A stretch of DNA of 64,000 nt from Naematelia aurantialba (Eukaryota > Basidiomycota > Tremellomycetes > Tremellales > Naemateliaceae): the NCBI GenBank assembly GCA_021527695.1, contig JAKFAO010000011.1:558001-622000 (forward strand), written 5' to 3'. The translations under genes and the position numbers were made by a program. Under the pieces are notes generated by a model, which saw nothing but the letters and a program-made list of their open reading frames with translations, had not been told where the DNA came from and did not search any database. Positions 39,078 to 52,500 of the stretch are shown here, piece after piece; positions within the stretch are counted from its first letter, which is position 1; each line of letters opens with the position of its first letter.

Positions 39078-42000
39078 CTATCGCCGAGTCAATGATTTGC
39101 CCTTTTTGGGATTCTCGAGCTTGACCACCGAGATTGTCTGCAGCTGTTGGGCCAGAAACTCCTGCGTCCCAGATCTGGGGGCATGTTGTCAGTATACGAA
39201 GAAGGCTTCAAGACTCATGCAGGCAACGGGCAAGACTCATCAGGCAGAGGGCAAGACTCATGCAGGCAAAGGGCAAGGCTCATACAAGCAGAGGGCAAGG
39301 CTCATACAAGCAGAGGGCAAGACTCACCTCATCCTTAATATCCGCATGATCATCTCGGTGTTCCCTCCCGCATTCGCCGGCATGGCCTTTTTCGCGCTCT
39401 TGCGCGCTCTAATGGTGCCGAGGTTGCGCTGGCTCAGCAAGCTCTTGGACGGCTTGGTCGCGCGGTATTTGAGGGTGGACTGGAAGCCGCGAATACATTC
39501 CTGCGCTCGTCAGCCTTGCGTCCCGTTTCCATCCACATGCTCGCTCAACGCGTGGGGTCCAAAACAAGGTCCCAAGAGAGTCAATGCCAAGAGAGAGTCA
39601 AAGAAGAGTTCAGAAAGGGACAAGGAAGATCAAGGAAGAGTCAAGGAAAAATCAAGGAAGATCAAGGAAGAGTCGAAAAAGAGACAAGAGAGCGTAAGAG
39701 CAATCCATCGCGACTCGCGGATGTGGGAGACGAGCGTCGCCAGACTCACCTCCATCAGATCGTCCGTCTTCCAGTCGTAGTATATCCTCACACTCAGAAT
39801 CTCGTTAAACTTCGCATTCTGCAGGGTCGCCAACGGCACCCCGCTCTCGTCGCCGCCGACGTAGAAAAAGTCGCGCAGAAACTTGAGCCACTTGAGCGCG
39901 ATGTCCAGCTCGCCGTCCGACAGCGCGCGCATGTGCGAAGGCTTGTCCGACAGGGGCGGCACGATGAGCCCTTCGATCGTCATCAGGATCTGTTTCCACA
40001 GTTTCGCCATGACGCTCTGCATGGCGTCGCGTGACAGCGTCGACGCGAGCGTGTGGTTGTTGGCGTCGAGGTAGTCGAACAGCGGGTGAATCGCCGACTC
40101 GATCTCCGCGTCGCTTGGCGGCCGCTTCCGAGGCACCGAAGGCGACGATTCCGCCACAGCAGCAGGTGCTTGTCGTTCGCGCTCGCGCTCGCGCTCTCGC
40201 TCGAGGCGACGCGCCTCCGCGGCAGGTAGCGGGATCGTGTAGTCCCCGCCTCCCATGGCAGACCGGTATGCGGACGTCAACTTGCCCAGCGCTTCGTTGT
40301 AGTCTACGGATCGGTACGCGGCAGAGATCTTGCCCAGCGCCTCGTTGTAGTCTATCGGCAGGTTCGGCAGCGCAGTCCCAGCAGGTTTGAGGACGCTTTT
40401 GATAGCTGCTCGCGACAGGGTATGACGCAGCACGGGGGTCATCTACACGACCAGTTAGCCAAGCCGTCGAGTTGTGAAACCCTGCACAGCCGTCTGAAAC
40501 CTCACCTTGTCCACAAATGTCCGGACCATATCGCTCTCTGTCCGCTTCAACCACCTGAATGCTCGTCCAAAGTGGAACTGAATATCATCCCTCTCTCCCT
40601 CCATGCTGATCCTCAACAACAGATGGCCCCTCGTATCGAGCGGCAACAAAACATCCCGGCTAATCAAGTCGGCAAACTGATTCGGGTCCAGCCGAAGATA
40701 TGCTCGTCCCAGTAGATCATGCTTCCCAGCCACCTGACGATGTCGGATAGTCGCCATGAACCACGCGTTGCCCTTGACGGGAATATCAAACGTCTCGTCC
40801 CACCTCGGATCGGCATCGTCATAGATCGTACGAGTCTTGGCGTATCGATTCCCATGTTCGTCCGACAGAATGACGAATGAGTCGGGAAGTTTATTCGGAG
40901 AATCAAGCGCCAGACCCTCGGCCAGAACAATCTTGACGGTGAACAAGAAATGCTGCTGATCGGGTGTCGGGAGAGGCTGAGAGGTATCATACGCTGCGAG
41001 GTCGTCAACCCGCATGTCCTGGTACAATTTATCAAGCTGCTGCCGAGCTGCCTCGATGTTGTTCAATTTCACACATGACTACTTGATTCAGCTGCAAACC
41101 GCAGACGTTGACAAGAACACTGACCGCAGGGGTAAAGTTGAAGAACGCCTGTATCTTGCGCTCGCCCTGCAGACTGGCCAACGTTGATTTCGCCTTTTCA
41201 ATCCACGCCTTCTGCTTGGCCGCAGTCTGTGCTGGCTGGACTGCGTCATCGCCCTGTGACATATCATTTGCGAACAGCTGCTCCATTTTCGAGCAATAGT
41301 CGTTTATTGACAGGGCGAAGATCTGAAGATTGCTGTCAGTTGAAGGCCCCAAGTTGCCAAGGTAGCTTACCTTGGCTAAGCGTGTGGCAAAGTAGGCCAA
41401 CTCGCCCTCGTCAGGCCAATTGAGATCCATGATAAAGGTGCTCGCACTCCTGAAGGAGTCGAACAGGTCCGTCACGGAGCTTGAAGGACCGTTCTCCGAC
41501 GTCGGCTCAAACTGTGACGATCAGTGGTCATTCCAGGAGAAATAGGCCATGGTGACGCTCAGGAGATATAGGCAGAGACAGACGCTCAGGAGCTCTAGCA
41601 GAAGGGAACCTACGTTATCTACGGCGAGCGCTTGATCCGCCCATTGTCGGGTCTTGAGTGCCGTCAAATCCAGCCAATGATGCACGACAGACGAGAAAGA
41701 TGGCGCAAACGAGAAGTGCATCGGTTCACTGCAAGTTCAGCTTTCTTAGCTTTCTGCTCGGTTCTCAAACGACATACGTTGAAAAGGCGGTCCCCAACTC
41801 GAGCATCTTCTGAGCCTTGCGATACAGCGCAAATGCCTCCTCCATCTGGTCCTCCCCTTTGGGAGGTATCGCCATGGCATCTTCGACATCTCCAAACCAG
41901 ATCTTGAGCATCTGCTGCACGACAGTCGGGACGACATCCACTTCACTGCAGCAGTCGGCACATCAGTTTCTGGATTCTATCACCAAAAGCTTGACGAGAC

Positions 42001-43962
42001 TGACTCGGTGATGGGGTCGCCAAAGCGCTTGTTCAGCTTCTTCACCTCCTTCTCCACCCAGCTTGCCATGTCCATGGCGAATATTCTAGTCTTGCTTCCC
42101 TCTCTCTGCAGCTTCTCGCCCGCCTCGTCGATGTAGCTCTTATACGCCTGTATCCGTATGCGTTCGACAATGGACGTGTTGAGCTGCGAAAGGGTCGGAT
42201 GTGACGTTGGGCGGTAATCTAGCGCAAGCCAGTCGGTCACTGCCTCCAGGAAGTCGGCTGAATGGTAGCCCCTGTCGCCATATGCCAGGGCAGCGTCGAC
42301 AGCCGCGAGAAGACAGATATCTCTGCGCAAGAGGGCCGTCTCCAAGTGCTCGCGCTAGACTCGTCAGATTCCAGCTGGATCGCCTCTAGTGGGACCGCGA
42401 CGGCTCACATCTGAGTTTGACCAGGACACCATTGGCATATCGGTTTGGACCTTGGCCACCATGGCACTTGCCTCGTGCACGCATGCGGCGGGGACATCCC
42501 CCCTTTCGCAGCGATCTACAATGGCGTCCAGAAACACCCAGGCGCGAAAGGACGGAGGCAAGCGCCAACGCAAAGCGCACTCTCCTAGCAGCGCGACATG
42601 TTCTGGCGAGAGCACGCCCAGGCTGACATCCACGTCCTCTGGAAGGGTCTTGAGAATCTCCAAGTCCCAGTCCAAGCACCGATTCACCAGGCCGCGGTAG
42701 GTCGCTCGCGGATCTGGAGGAATATAAGTGAACGCGCTGAGTCCCGGATCGTCGAGCTTCAAGCCGTCGACGCGGGATGCGAGGTCGCCGTTGGACTGGC
42801 GGTCTGAGGATCTGACTAGCGAGGGATTGGCCTGCATCATGAGCAGCATCATCTGCGATAAGGTCGAGACCTCGGAAGCGCGCCAGGCTGCCCACTGCGC
42901 AGGATCGACAAAGTCGGCAGGGGTGTAAGGGAAGGGCGAGTCGGTGTTGAGGCGTTTAAGACAGGTCTGGCTCGCTCAGCACACGTCGACATGCTGGCTA
43001 CCAGCTCACCTTGAGATCCTCGAGCGCCGCCTGCTCCGTGCATATGGTCTGTAGCTCCTTCAACTTGTTGGCCAGATCGTCCTCTGTCAGTCCGAACAAC
43101 AGCGCCACGCCTTCTGTTTCCTTTCCTCTCAGCCCGTCGGTATCCCTTCGCACACTTCGCACGCTCTCCACATCGCTCTTCTCGCTGTGCCCTCGATCCG
43201 ACGACTTGCCGTCTCCATTCCCGTTAGGCGGCCCACTGGCCTCTGGTGCCCTCAGTCTCGCGCGGTAGCTGTCCAGCCTCGTCGACAGCTCTCCGGACAC
43301 CGGCCCGACGGCATTGAGGCTGTCGGCAAGCAAGTCGAGGAACAAGGCAATCTGCGCATTCAGCTCCCACTTCCACGCTCCGTCTGCCAGTTCGTCCTCC
43401 TTCTTGAGCGACTTGGTCGCACTCGTCACAAACGGCAGAATGAGGTCCTCGATCTTCCTGCTCTCGCGCATCTGCCGCTGAAACGTCTTGTCCGGCCAGG
43501 TGGTGGACCAGAAACTCGCTGCCGTCCGGCGGAAGCGCTGGTCCGAGAATTTCGGCTCCTGCCCCATCGCAATGCGCTGCAAGGTGGTGTCGAGGACTCT
43601 GAGGAGCTTCTCAGGGTACTTGGGCGACTTGGAGTCGCGCCCGCCCACGAGCGACGACAGGTCAAAGGACAGGACATCGTGGTAAGAGCGTCGCGAGGGT
43701 GTCGAGTTGGACGCAGAAGCAGACGCAAGCGGTGTGCTAAGCGCCGGCTTCTCAGGCTCTTTAGGCAACAAAGCGCGCTGAGCAAAGAGCACTTCAAGAC
43801 AGCTGCATAGTAAGTCAGCTATACCCTACGCCTCTACTTTGCCACGTAGGAGGTCGACCTACGCCACCCGAAGAGCGTATCTGAACACCGGGGTCAGCGT
43901 GCACACGGCTCGTACGTGCGATGAGACAGTACGCACTCCAAGCAAACGTCCTCCGAGGCCAT
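39078..43962 (-). CDS. UNC13/MUN-domain and C2-domain protein
   Basis: Large vesicle-priming type protein. The start is built from small exons: MASEDVCLE (ATG at 43962), YALRVA, then CLEVLFAQRALLPKEPEKP. The N-terminal half (PSRRSYHDVLSFDLSSLV, YPEKLLRVLDTTLQRIAMGQ, FWSTTWPDKTFQRQ, LFGLTEDDLANKLKELQTIC) and the middle (YIPPDPRATYRGLVNRCLD, QQLFANDMSQGD) match fungal Munc13 homologues. A C2 domain follows (FLFTVKIVLAEGLALDSPNK, LPDSFVILSDEHG, YDDADPRWDETFDIPV), then the second MUN homology region (HTLSRAAIKSVLK...IYYDWKTDDLME), and a Lys-rich C-terminus ending LENPKKGKSLTRR, stop at 39078. Inferred role: SNARE-dependent exocytosis. Several introns near the 3' end hold minisatellites. Confidence 0.82.
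39208..39330. repeat. Intronic 21-bp repeat in the UNC13-like gene
   Basis: About six copies of GGGCAAGACTCATGCAGGCA (variants with CATACAAGC) between two C-terminal coding exons. Confidence 0.85.
39570..39700. repeat. Intronic AAGAGTCAAGGAA repeat in the UNC13-like gene
   Basis: Purine-rich units (AGTCAAGGAAGATCAAGGAAG) in the next intron upstream on the minus strand. Confidence 0.75.
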
Positions 43963-44268
43963 ATCTCGTGAAGCGATCTTCAAGGTGTTTGTCGCTGTGT
44001 CGGCGCCGGCCTCACCATGCTCATTCGCGTGTTTACGGGTCGTTCAAATGGGTCACTCGAATACGCGTGCTCAAACGACGCCGGGCACCGTAGGCGCGCC
44101 AGGTTTCCCTAGGCGTGCTACTTTAGTGTAAGGCAGTGTATTGTTATCTCGCGCGCCTACAGGATTCAGTCACGTGATCCTAACGACATTTCGGTCCACT
44201 ACTCGAGGAAATGCTATAAAATGCATCTATAGAACTGTATACCCCGGGGCGCGCACTGAGCATCTGGG
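43963..44268. other. Divergent promoter, UNC13-like / decarboxylase
   Basis: 306 bp between two divergent starts. GCTATAAAATGC at about 44213-44224 is a likely TATA box for the decarboxylase, about 50 bp before its ATG. Confidence 0.55.
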
Positions 44269-46133
44269 ATGTCCGGCCCTTCAGAGGACTTTGACGAGTG
44301 CCTCGCGGCAGTGACGGCGCACATCCGATCTCGACATCACGGCCTATCCGACATCCCTACCCTGCCCACAGCTGCGGCCGTGCAGTCCACCATCTCCCAG
44401 CTGCCAGCCTACCTGCCTGACGAAGGACTAGGCACCAAGGCCACGACATCGTATCTCATCGACACGCTGCTGCCCGGATGCTTGCAGGCGCAGAACGGTC
44501 CGCGATACTTTGGCTTTGTGGTCGGTGGGGTGACAGAGGCAGCGCAGCTAGCGGATATCCTTGGGGGAAGCTACGATGAGAATGTGCAAACGACGTTACC
44601 TGGTGTGACGGCGAGCTCCGCGGTCGAGCAACGGACACTGGAGATGGTGCTTGATCTCCTTGGGATTCCAAGAGACGTGTACACAGGACGGACATTGACG
44701 ACGGGTGCGACGGCGTCCAACGTCCTCGGATTGGGTTCGTCCTCTCCTCCCATATATCATAGCCCAGGATACAGTGCTGAGCTCCGTTCCTTCTTCAGCA
44801 TGCGCTAGGGACCATCTCTATGCCAACTCCCCACACCTCCCAAATGGCTATTCATACGCTCGAGACGGACCACCCAGTGGTCCAGACTTGCCCAGCCCGC
44901 CGATCATCATCCTAGCCCTCTACCCGCACTTTTCACTCGTCAAGTCTGCTGGTCTGGTCGGGGTAGGATCTGGGCCGCGGGTTGTACAATCCATGCCTGC
45001 GGCTGCAGACGACGAGCTGGCGTTCGACCTGGACGCCTTGCGCGAGAGGTTAGCGGCAGAGAAGAAGAGAGGACGAGGTGTCATTGTCTGCTATGGGATG
45101 GGCGAAGTCAATACTGGCGGATTTGGTAGAGGTCTCGAAGATGTAGCCCAGCTTTCGAAAGAATATGGAGCGTGGTTACATGTCGACGCTGGTCAGCTTA
45201 CGTCTTCTGTTGGTGTTCGCCAGACTGACACGCCTAGCTTTCGGAGGCTTTGCAGCCTCGGTACCGGAGCTTAGGCACCTCACAAAGGGGATAGACCTGG
45301 CAGATAGTCTGACGCTGGATGGTCCGTTCCATACCCCCTGTACGCGGAATAATCGCTGATAGCGAACCCCTTTTCAGGCCATAAATGGCTCAACGTGAGC
45401 TCTTGAATACGCGCGTCGCACTATCTGACCGCTGCAGGTTCCCTATGACTGCGGCATCTTCTTTACCCGTTCCACGAAATCTCTATTCGACGTCTTTGCG
45501 CCGCCAGCAGCAGCGACCCCCGCGTACCTCTCTGCGGGTAGCGGTGTCATCAGCAAACCAGATCGGCCGAGTACCGAGGTCGTTCCTGAGCTAGTACCGA
45601 GTCCTCTCTATGTGAATATCGAAAACTCGAGACGATTCAGGGCTCTGCCGCTGTTTGCCAGCCTCATGAGTCTCGGCAAAGACGGCTATGCAGGTTAGTG
45701 ATCGTTCGTGGACGTTTCTCCTCATCCATCAATCAGGTTGAGCACGTCTGGAAGGAAGCTGAGGTGATGTCATTCAGATCTGATTCGGCGCAATGTCCTG
45801 TTCGCACGCAGGATCGCTACCTACCTCGCCTCGTCTTCAGACTACCAAGTCCTCAATGCCTCATACCAGGACGGGACAAGTTCAGCTCCAACAGTCCCGC
45901 TCAATATCGTCCTCTTCAGGGGATCATCAACGGCAAAGTTCCCTTCTACAGATCCCACCGCATCAGCACAGCTCGTTCAGGCCATCAACCAGACTCGGAT
46001 CATGTATGTCTCTGGCACGAAATGGCGAGGTGAGGGATGTGTTCGGTTGGCAGTGAGTAACTGGAGGACTGGAGGCGGTGGTGCGCCTGAGTTTGAGGTC
46101 GTCCGAAAGGTGTTTGAGCAGGTCATGCAGTGA
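44269..46133 (+). CDS. Group II PLP-dependent amino-acid decarboxylase
   Basis: Family of glutamate/aromatic-amino-acid decarboxylases. Exon 1 gives FDECLAAVTAHIRSRHHGLSD, GPRYFGFVVGGVTEAAQLAD and TTGATASNVLGL. The intron acceptor TTCTTCAG at about 44799 joins it to ACARDHLYANS. Next come IIILALYPHFSLVKSAGLVGVG, VIVCYGMGEVNTGGFG and GAWLHVDA (the Asp that binds the PLP ring nitrogen), then AFGGFAASVPELRHLTKGID. The lysine motif is split by an intron: LTLDG, then HKWLNVPYDCGIFF. The C-terminus reads MYVSGTKWRGEGCVRLAVSNW, stop at 46131-46133. Substrate cannot be told; likely cytosolic. About seven introns. No linked pathway genes. Confidence 0.82.
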
Positions 46134-46450
46134 AGCTGGACTGTCGCGATCCTATCATCGAAACCATGTAGAGCATAACAGAAGACGTCTAATAATAATG
46201 CAAAAATCAGTCGCGCATCAAATTACTGAATTTGGCAATTTCCCGTTCCACGCGAGTTGGTGTAAACAGACGCGATCTTTTGATTTCGAGTGTACACTGG
46301 GCGATTTCTTTGGTATACTGCACCTGCATAAGACACCTGCAACACGACAAGGATCCTACCGGCCGCTTGTACGCTCACGCTGCCTACCAGACCAGGCTAT
46401 CCTAGGCGCAGCACACTGAGAGTAGGACACTACGGTCGACTCGCGTCAAC
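46134..46450. other. Intergenic region before NDC80
   Basis: 317 bp, AT-richer than its neighbours; terminator of the decarboxylase and promoter of NDC80. Nothing else seen. Confidence 0.4.
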
Positions 46451-49140
46451 ATGGACCCTCGACGGCAGACCCTCGTATCCGGGGGTCCGATGGGCAATGC
46501 CCTCCCATCCGCCATCCCCGTCCCTTCGTCAGCAATGAAGAAGCCCGCACAACGCCTCGGCTCAAGTCGCATGTCCATGGCCCCACAGCACCAGCAACAA
46601 CATCAGCAACAACAACAACAACAACAACAGCAACAGCAGCAGCAGCAGGGGGGGAGGAGCTCTGTCATGTCTGGCCACGGCGAGGGGATGGGGTTGCGGC
46701 ATTCCGCGTCCCAGGAGGCTTTGGGCGGAGGCGCGAGACGGTCAACGCTCATTCCGAGTCGTGGGGCGAATGGTAATGGGGCGAATGGTGGTGGAAGTGG
46801 AAGCGGGAGTGGAGGCGGAGGCGCAGGTGGGAGCGGGGTGGAAGGGTTGTTGAGTGTTTCCAAGCCTGATGGAGGGATCTTCGGGAGAACACCGCAGAGT
46901 AATCGGATCGTCCCCGGGAGGTCAGTCGGTCTTCTGTCTTGTCCTCTGCCACTCGTTCCTTGTTCTTTGAAGTTCCCTTACTACCCTCTACTTGTCCATC
47001 CTTCTCTCTATCACTTGTCCAAGCACGAGCCGACAGGATAATCAGGAGGTCACCGGGAATCCAACTGACAACGTACAGCGTGCGACGGAGCTCAGTCTTC
47101 CCTTCCTCACGATCCTCAATGGCGCCAGGCGCATTCAACTCCACCACCAAAGACACCCGACCCATCCGCGACGCGACATTCAGACTCCAGTGCTCCAAGA
47201 ACATCAACGATTTCCTCATGAGCGTGCGGTGCCCGATCCCTCTCAATGCAAAGTCCCTCACTTCGCCCACTACCAAGGAATTCCACCAGATCTTCCGGTT
47301 CCTGATCATGGAGTTCCTGGACCCGAATGTCCAGTGGGGCAAAAAGGTAGAGGACGACATGATTAGTATTCTCAAGGACATGCGGTATCCCGCCATGGAG
47401 ACCATCGGGAAGACGGCGATCACCGCACCGGGTACGGGCATGAACTGGCCGCCTCTGTTAGCCATGCTCAACTGGCTCGTCGAACTGTGCAAGGTGTGTC
47501 TCGCGTTTTCAACTTGCGCCTCCCGCTCCGCACGCCGTAACGAGTCGTGTCGGAGGCGAGAGACACGAAGAGGGACCCGAGTGCTGATAGGTACAGGCAC
47601 TGGATAATTGGGGAGAACCAGACGTCGTCTCTGATATCCTCTTAACCCCAGCGAGCGAGCTCTCCATCGACCATCCCAATTTCGAGGAGCGTCTCCTGTG
47701 GGATTTTTCGAGCAAGACCTACTCGCTTTGGTTCCATGGTGCACAGGAGGACTTTACCGAACAGGAGCAGGAGATGGAAGATGTCTATGGTGAGTTGGGT
47801 CCTTTGCACGTAGCTCGTTCTAAGCACTCCGGCAGAGCAATTGGCCTCGGCGACTTTTGAAGAGTGCGAGAGACTGGAAACAGACATCCAGAAACGGACA
47901 GTCGAATTGCAGCAACTACAAGCAGCAGAGGTGAGGCGAACCTAGTCCACAGTGGCATTGCTCATATGTATTAGCCACCGCTCAAGCGTGTCGAGCAAGA
48001 GTACATCCAGCTCATGAGCGACAAGAACAAGTTCATCGCGTTTATCAAGCTTCACGAGCAAAAGGCGGAAAAAACGCGAATTGGCAACGATCGTGCACGA
48101 GCAGTCGTTTCTGATCTCGGTGGGTGATGAGTTGCAAGTCCAGGCTGATACGCAGAACGTCAACTCGATGGCGTACGGGCAGAACTCGCCAATACAGAAT
48201 CGGCAGTAGCGGCGCAGAACCTCTCTCCCGATGAAGTTCAGCGCATGAACAACGATCGCGAGTCGCTCAGTCGGCAACTCGAGGAACTGAGAGTCAAGAT
48301 CACCGAGGCGAGCCAGTTTGCATATGACCAGGAGATGCAGGTCACCAAGTCGATGGACAGATTCGAGCAGCTCCTACAAGACTATATAGCGCTAGGACAC
48401 CAGATCGGCGTCATTGCGCCACTGTCTGAAGCGCCGGGGCTCGGACCCGGAGGAGTGGACTATACCATCGACCTGGATCTTGGAGTGGAGGACTTGAACG
48501 AGGTGCAAGTCGCCGGACGAAATATGCGGTCAACGCTATGGCCAGCCCTGCAAGCGTATGGCGAAGGGTTCCGAAAACAGGCGCTCGAGATGGACAATGC
48601 GTGTATTGCCCTGGACGATCAACTGGATCGGCTGAGCCAGGCTGTGGAGCGGCAAAAGGAGGAGATGGCAAATCGCGAGATGAAGCTCAAGTTGTCGCAC
48701 GAGCAGGCTGAAGAGGCAAAAGCGGTGAGTCGTGTTGGTCTTTCCAACGGGCGCTCCAAGCTGACGTGCCATGCAGCAAGTGCAAGCAGAGGCGGCAGAG
48801 ACCAATCGAACGATCGCAAAACTCGAAAATGAGGTCACGGTCATGTCGACCGCGACGCAGCAGGGTGTCTTGGCCACACAGTCTCAGCTTGAGTCTACGA
48901 AGATTGCGTGAGTGTTCAGTTGACTCGACGAGTGACTCGATGAGCGAGCCGACGAGGCATGAATGACAGGTGGACTATGGCTGACGTGGGATTAGGTTCA
49001 AAGAGCTTCGACACAAGACCGCGCTGCTCCAGGATGCGGTCGTCGCGCAGTTGACGAGCCATATCGACGTGATCATCAAGGCCAAGGAGCACGCCGCCAA
49101 TAGTTTGAAGAGTATTCGCGCGTTCGCTGAAGCGCAATGA
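46451..49140 (+). CDS. NDC80: NDC80/HEC1 kinetochore protein
   Basis: Outer-kinetochore subunit that binds microtubules. The N-terminal tail (MDPRRQTLVSGGPMGNALPS) holds a Gln run coded by a CAA/CAG microsatellite (46580-46650), a Gly/Asn/Ser run, and SVSKPDGGIFGRTPQSNRIVPG. Then the calponin-homology domain: KDTRPIRDATFRLQCSKNI, FHQIFRFLIMEFLDPNVQWG, DDMISILKDMRYPAM and MNWPPLLAMLNWLVELCK. After DFSSKTYSLWFHGAQEDFTEQE the rest is heptad-like coiled coil (ERLETDIQKRTVELQQLQAA, DNACIALDDQLDRLSQAVERQ) to the TGA at 49138-49140. Six or seven short introns. The order and size (roughly 750 residues) fit the family. Confidence 0.9.
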
Positions 49141-49553
49141 GGCGCGGGGACAGGCAGGCGTGGAGGTGGGTCCATGGGAGAGTGGTGCAAACAGAGACGG
49201 GGCTACGAGGGAGACATCTGTAGAGCAGCGATCTATGTGTGATTTGACGTGGATCTCGACCTGATAATCTGTTGACGAGGTCGTGTATGCAAGGCAATTG
49301 CGAGACATAACCTTGGCATTGAGTTGCTGTGATTTTTTGATTTTCAGGGTCAAAGTAGTGTTTCGCCACAACAAGCGACCAAAGCGCGTCTTTCTAGTTG
49401 GCCAAACCTCTCATCCGTCGTCTGGGATTGTTAAAGCACCAAAGACACACATACTCGACCCGTCGAGCCAGAGAGAAGGGAGGGGACAGGACCTCACGCT
49501 CAGACATTAGGTATCTGGCATGACGTTGCGGTTGGCATTGGCGTTGCGGACCG
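49141..49553. other. Intergenic region, NDC80 to BTB gene
   Basis: 413 bp without a supported gene; terminator of NDC80 and promoter of the next gene. Confidence 0.4.
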
Positions 49554-52500
49554 ATGGCGCTCACCACCCTCGTGGACCTGGGAGTAGACGTCGATGATGG
49601 ACCTAGACCGAGGCTTGGGGACGGAGCAGCAGCAGCAGCAGCAGAAGGAAGTGGAGCTAAATCAGGATATGGGGCTTTATCTGGAGCTGGAGCTGGAGCT
49701 GGATACGGAGACGGAGGAGGAGCAGGAGACGGAGCAGGAACAAGAGCAGGAGACGGGCATGGAGATGGGGACGGAGATACCGGTCGGTCGTGGCCCAGCG
49801 TGGAGAGACGTGTCTCCGAGTCGACAGATGTTTGGGCACGGGATATGCGCAGCGTATTTGAGCACGCTAAGGATCGATTTGGGGATGTGAGCTGGGAGAG
49901 CGAGGAGGGCTCAGAGAGAATATGGGGACATAAAGGTGCGTCTTGCCCGTTCTTTCCTGCAGTCCTGTCCTGCCTGTTCTTCATATTGCCAGGCGCTTCG
50001 TCCTGCCTTTCTGTCATATATTACCCGGCTCTTCATGGACTGCAGAACTAGACGCATCACTACCACAGATAACTCTAGAGATATGGAGGGAAGAGGCAGC
50101 TGAGCGCTGAGAGCTGATCGGCATGTTTAGCTATCATTTACGCTCGAGCCCCTAGTAGGTCTACACCTTGATCCATTCCTCCTACGCTCGTCATACCACC
50201 TCGGGTACCTCTTCACGAAGCTGACAGTGCACTCTCTCAGAGGCTTTCAAGGACCGGTACTTCGTCACTCGCCCATTCGCCCGCTCGCCCGCGTCTGCAT
50301 CGTTGCGCTCGCCATCGCCCTCGTCCAATCTGTTTCCTTCGCAGCCCGCATCTCCCCATGCACCCTCACCCTCCTTTCGTCTCGGCGCACAAGGTCGCTC
50401 CAGCGCGCTATCAGTCGACACCCTCCGCCCTCCTCATCTACCACTGCAGCCGTCGGACGCCCCGGTTCTGCGCCTGACGCATGGGGACACGCCGGAATTG
50501 TTTGCGGCGCAGCTGGAATGGCTGTACACCGGCGAGGGGTTTGGCGATGTCGTCGAGTGGATCAGCGCCGAGGACGACTCCGGTCTCGGGGCGAGTATCC
50601 GTGACTCGCTGGGACGGAGAGGTAACCAGGCGGACAGACAGGACAAGCTCGGCCAGGACCTCACGTATATGTGGAGGAGCAAGCTGTACGCCGACGTGCG
50701 GATACATCTTGCGCCGACCCATGAGCTCGACGCTGGCGGCCGAGGCGACGGAGACTCTGACGGTGACGCTGGCGATGCGGGTTCAGTCTCTGACGACTCG
50801 CAAGACTCGGCAGGCTCCTTGTCCTCTGCTTCGGTCTTCACGGCGCACAAGTTTATCCTTGCGTCCCGCTCGCCTTACTTTACGTCCCTGCTGCTCAACA
50901 CGGCTGCGTTCAAGCCTCTACCAGGTTCCGGAGGCACGGGCACAGCAGACATACACCTGCCTACGCCGCCTTTCACCCCGGCGGCACTGCATTTCTGTCT
51001 CGGGTACGTGTATGCCGGTCACCTCGACTTTTCGAATCGCACTTTTGACCTCCTCACCGCCTTTCAGATTCACCGCGCCGCGGCGTACCTTCAGCTCGAC
51101 ACGCTGACCAACGAGATCGAGGCTCGTATAGCGCATGACTTCTGCCACGGCCTCGACTGGTCCAAGTGTCATTGCCGTCGTTGCCCGATGCGAGCGGCGC
51201 GAGTATGGAGGTTCGCTAGCGCTGCGGATGTGGGTGCGGTGGCGCTTGCCAAGCGAGCGCGAGAGTACGTCTTGCGTGGATGGGGGGATACCTGGAGCAA
51301 GGAGGTTGGCAGCGCAGACGACGAGCAGAGGGCCGGCTTGGTTCGAGATGTGATCGCCAGAATAACGCCTGGTCAAGTGGTATCGGCTTTCAAGGCGATT
51401 GCGCAAATCAAAGAGAGGATGGAATCTGGCATCAGAGCAAGAGCACGAGAAGCCGGGGTATGGGTCGATCCGCTACAGCAGATGGTGGAGGAGGTCGAGG
51501 AGTACACGCGCACAGTACTGTTGAAAGACTTCGTCCAGGTGGCTGAAGGGCGAGAGCTGTGGGAGCTGGCATTGGGTAAAGGCTTCAATGACGACTTGCT
51601 CGACCTCGTCGTCAAGGAGATTGTCGATGTCGCTGGATCGCCACGGGGGTGCGTCGAAGGGCCTCGGATTTACCAAGTAAGCCTATCCGCGTAGTCAACA
51701 TGCCCTGTGCCGCTGGCTGATCTTTAGGCGCTCGTGAGTCTGATCATACTGAAGGTCGATCCGCGTACGTTGCAACCTGCCTTGCCAGCCCGGTCAAGAG
51801 GCAGGCAGCAGATCGAGGTGGCTCGCGAGGGCGTCCTTGCGCATATTCGAAGACGATGGATGCAGATCCGGGATGGAGGTGGCTTCGAGGGCTTGGAAAC
51901 GTGGGCCTTCAAGGAGATCAGCGATGGTGAGTCCTTCGGCTCTATTTTGCATTGTATGCTTTGGCAAGAGATCGTGTTGATTTTGCAGAAATCGACGTCT
52001 CAGTCGAGGACCTCAGGGCGAGCGCCGGTCCTAGTACTCCCAGGAAGGCTGTCCGTCCCGCGCTACGAGAGGAAGGGCCAGTACGAACCACCATCCCTCG
52101 CACCACGTCGACGCGAATATCGCTTGCCGATGCGGCCAGCGTAAGAAGTACAGCAACAGGAGGTTCGCGGTTGAGTACAGCAACAGGAGCTTTGCGGTCA
52201 AGTATAGCAACAGGAGCTTCGCGGTCAAGTACAGCGACGGGAGGTTCGCGATTATCTCAAGTGTCTCGCCCATCTACCATTCGTGCCCTGCCCGCCCCGC
52301 CAGCTGCATCCGAAACTTCGCCACCAGAACCATCTGGACTGAAGCGGCTTCGACTCTCTAGCTCTGCCTCGACCAACTCTGTCACAAGTATCCGGTCTGT
52401 ACCCGTCACCGCCAACCTCAGAACAGCGCCCGCGCTAGTCTCTGGCCCGTCCGCTCGTAGTCCGACAGCAGCGCAAAAGGGAACCACGGTGACCATCGGC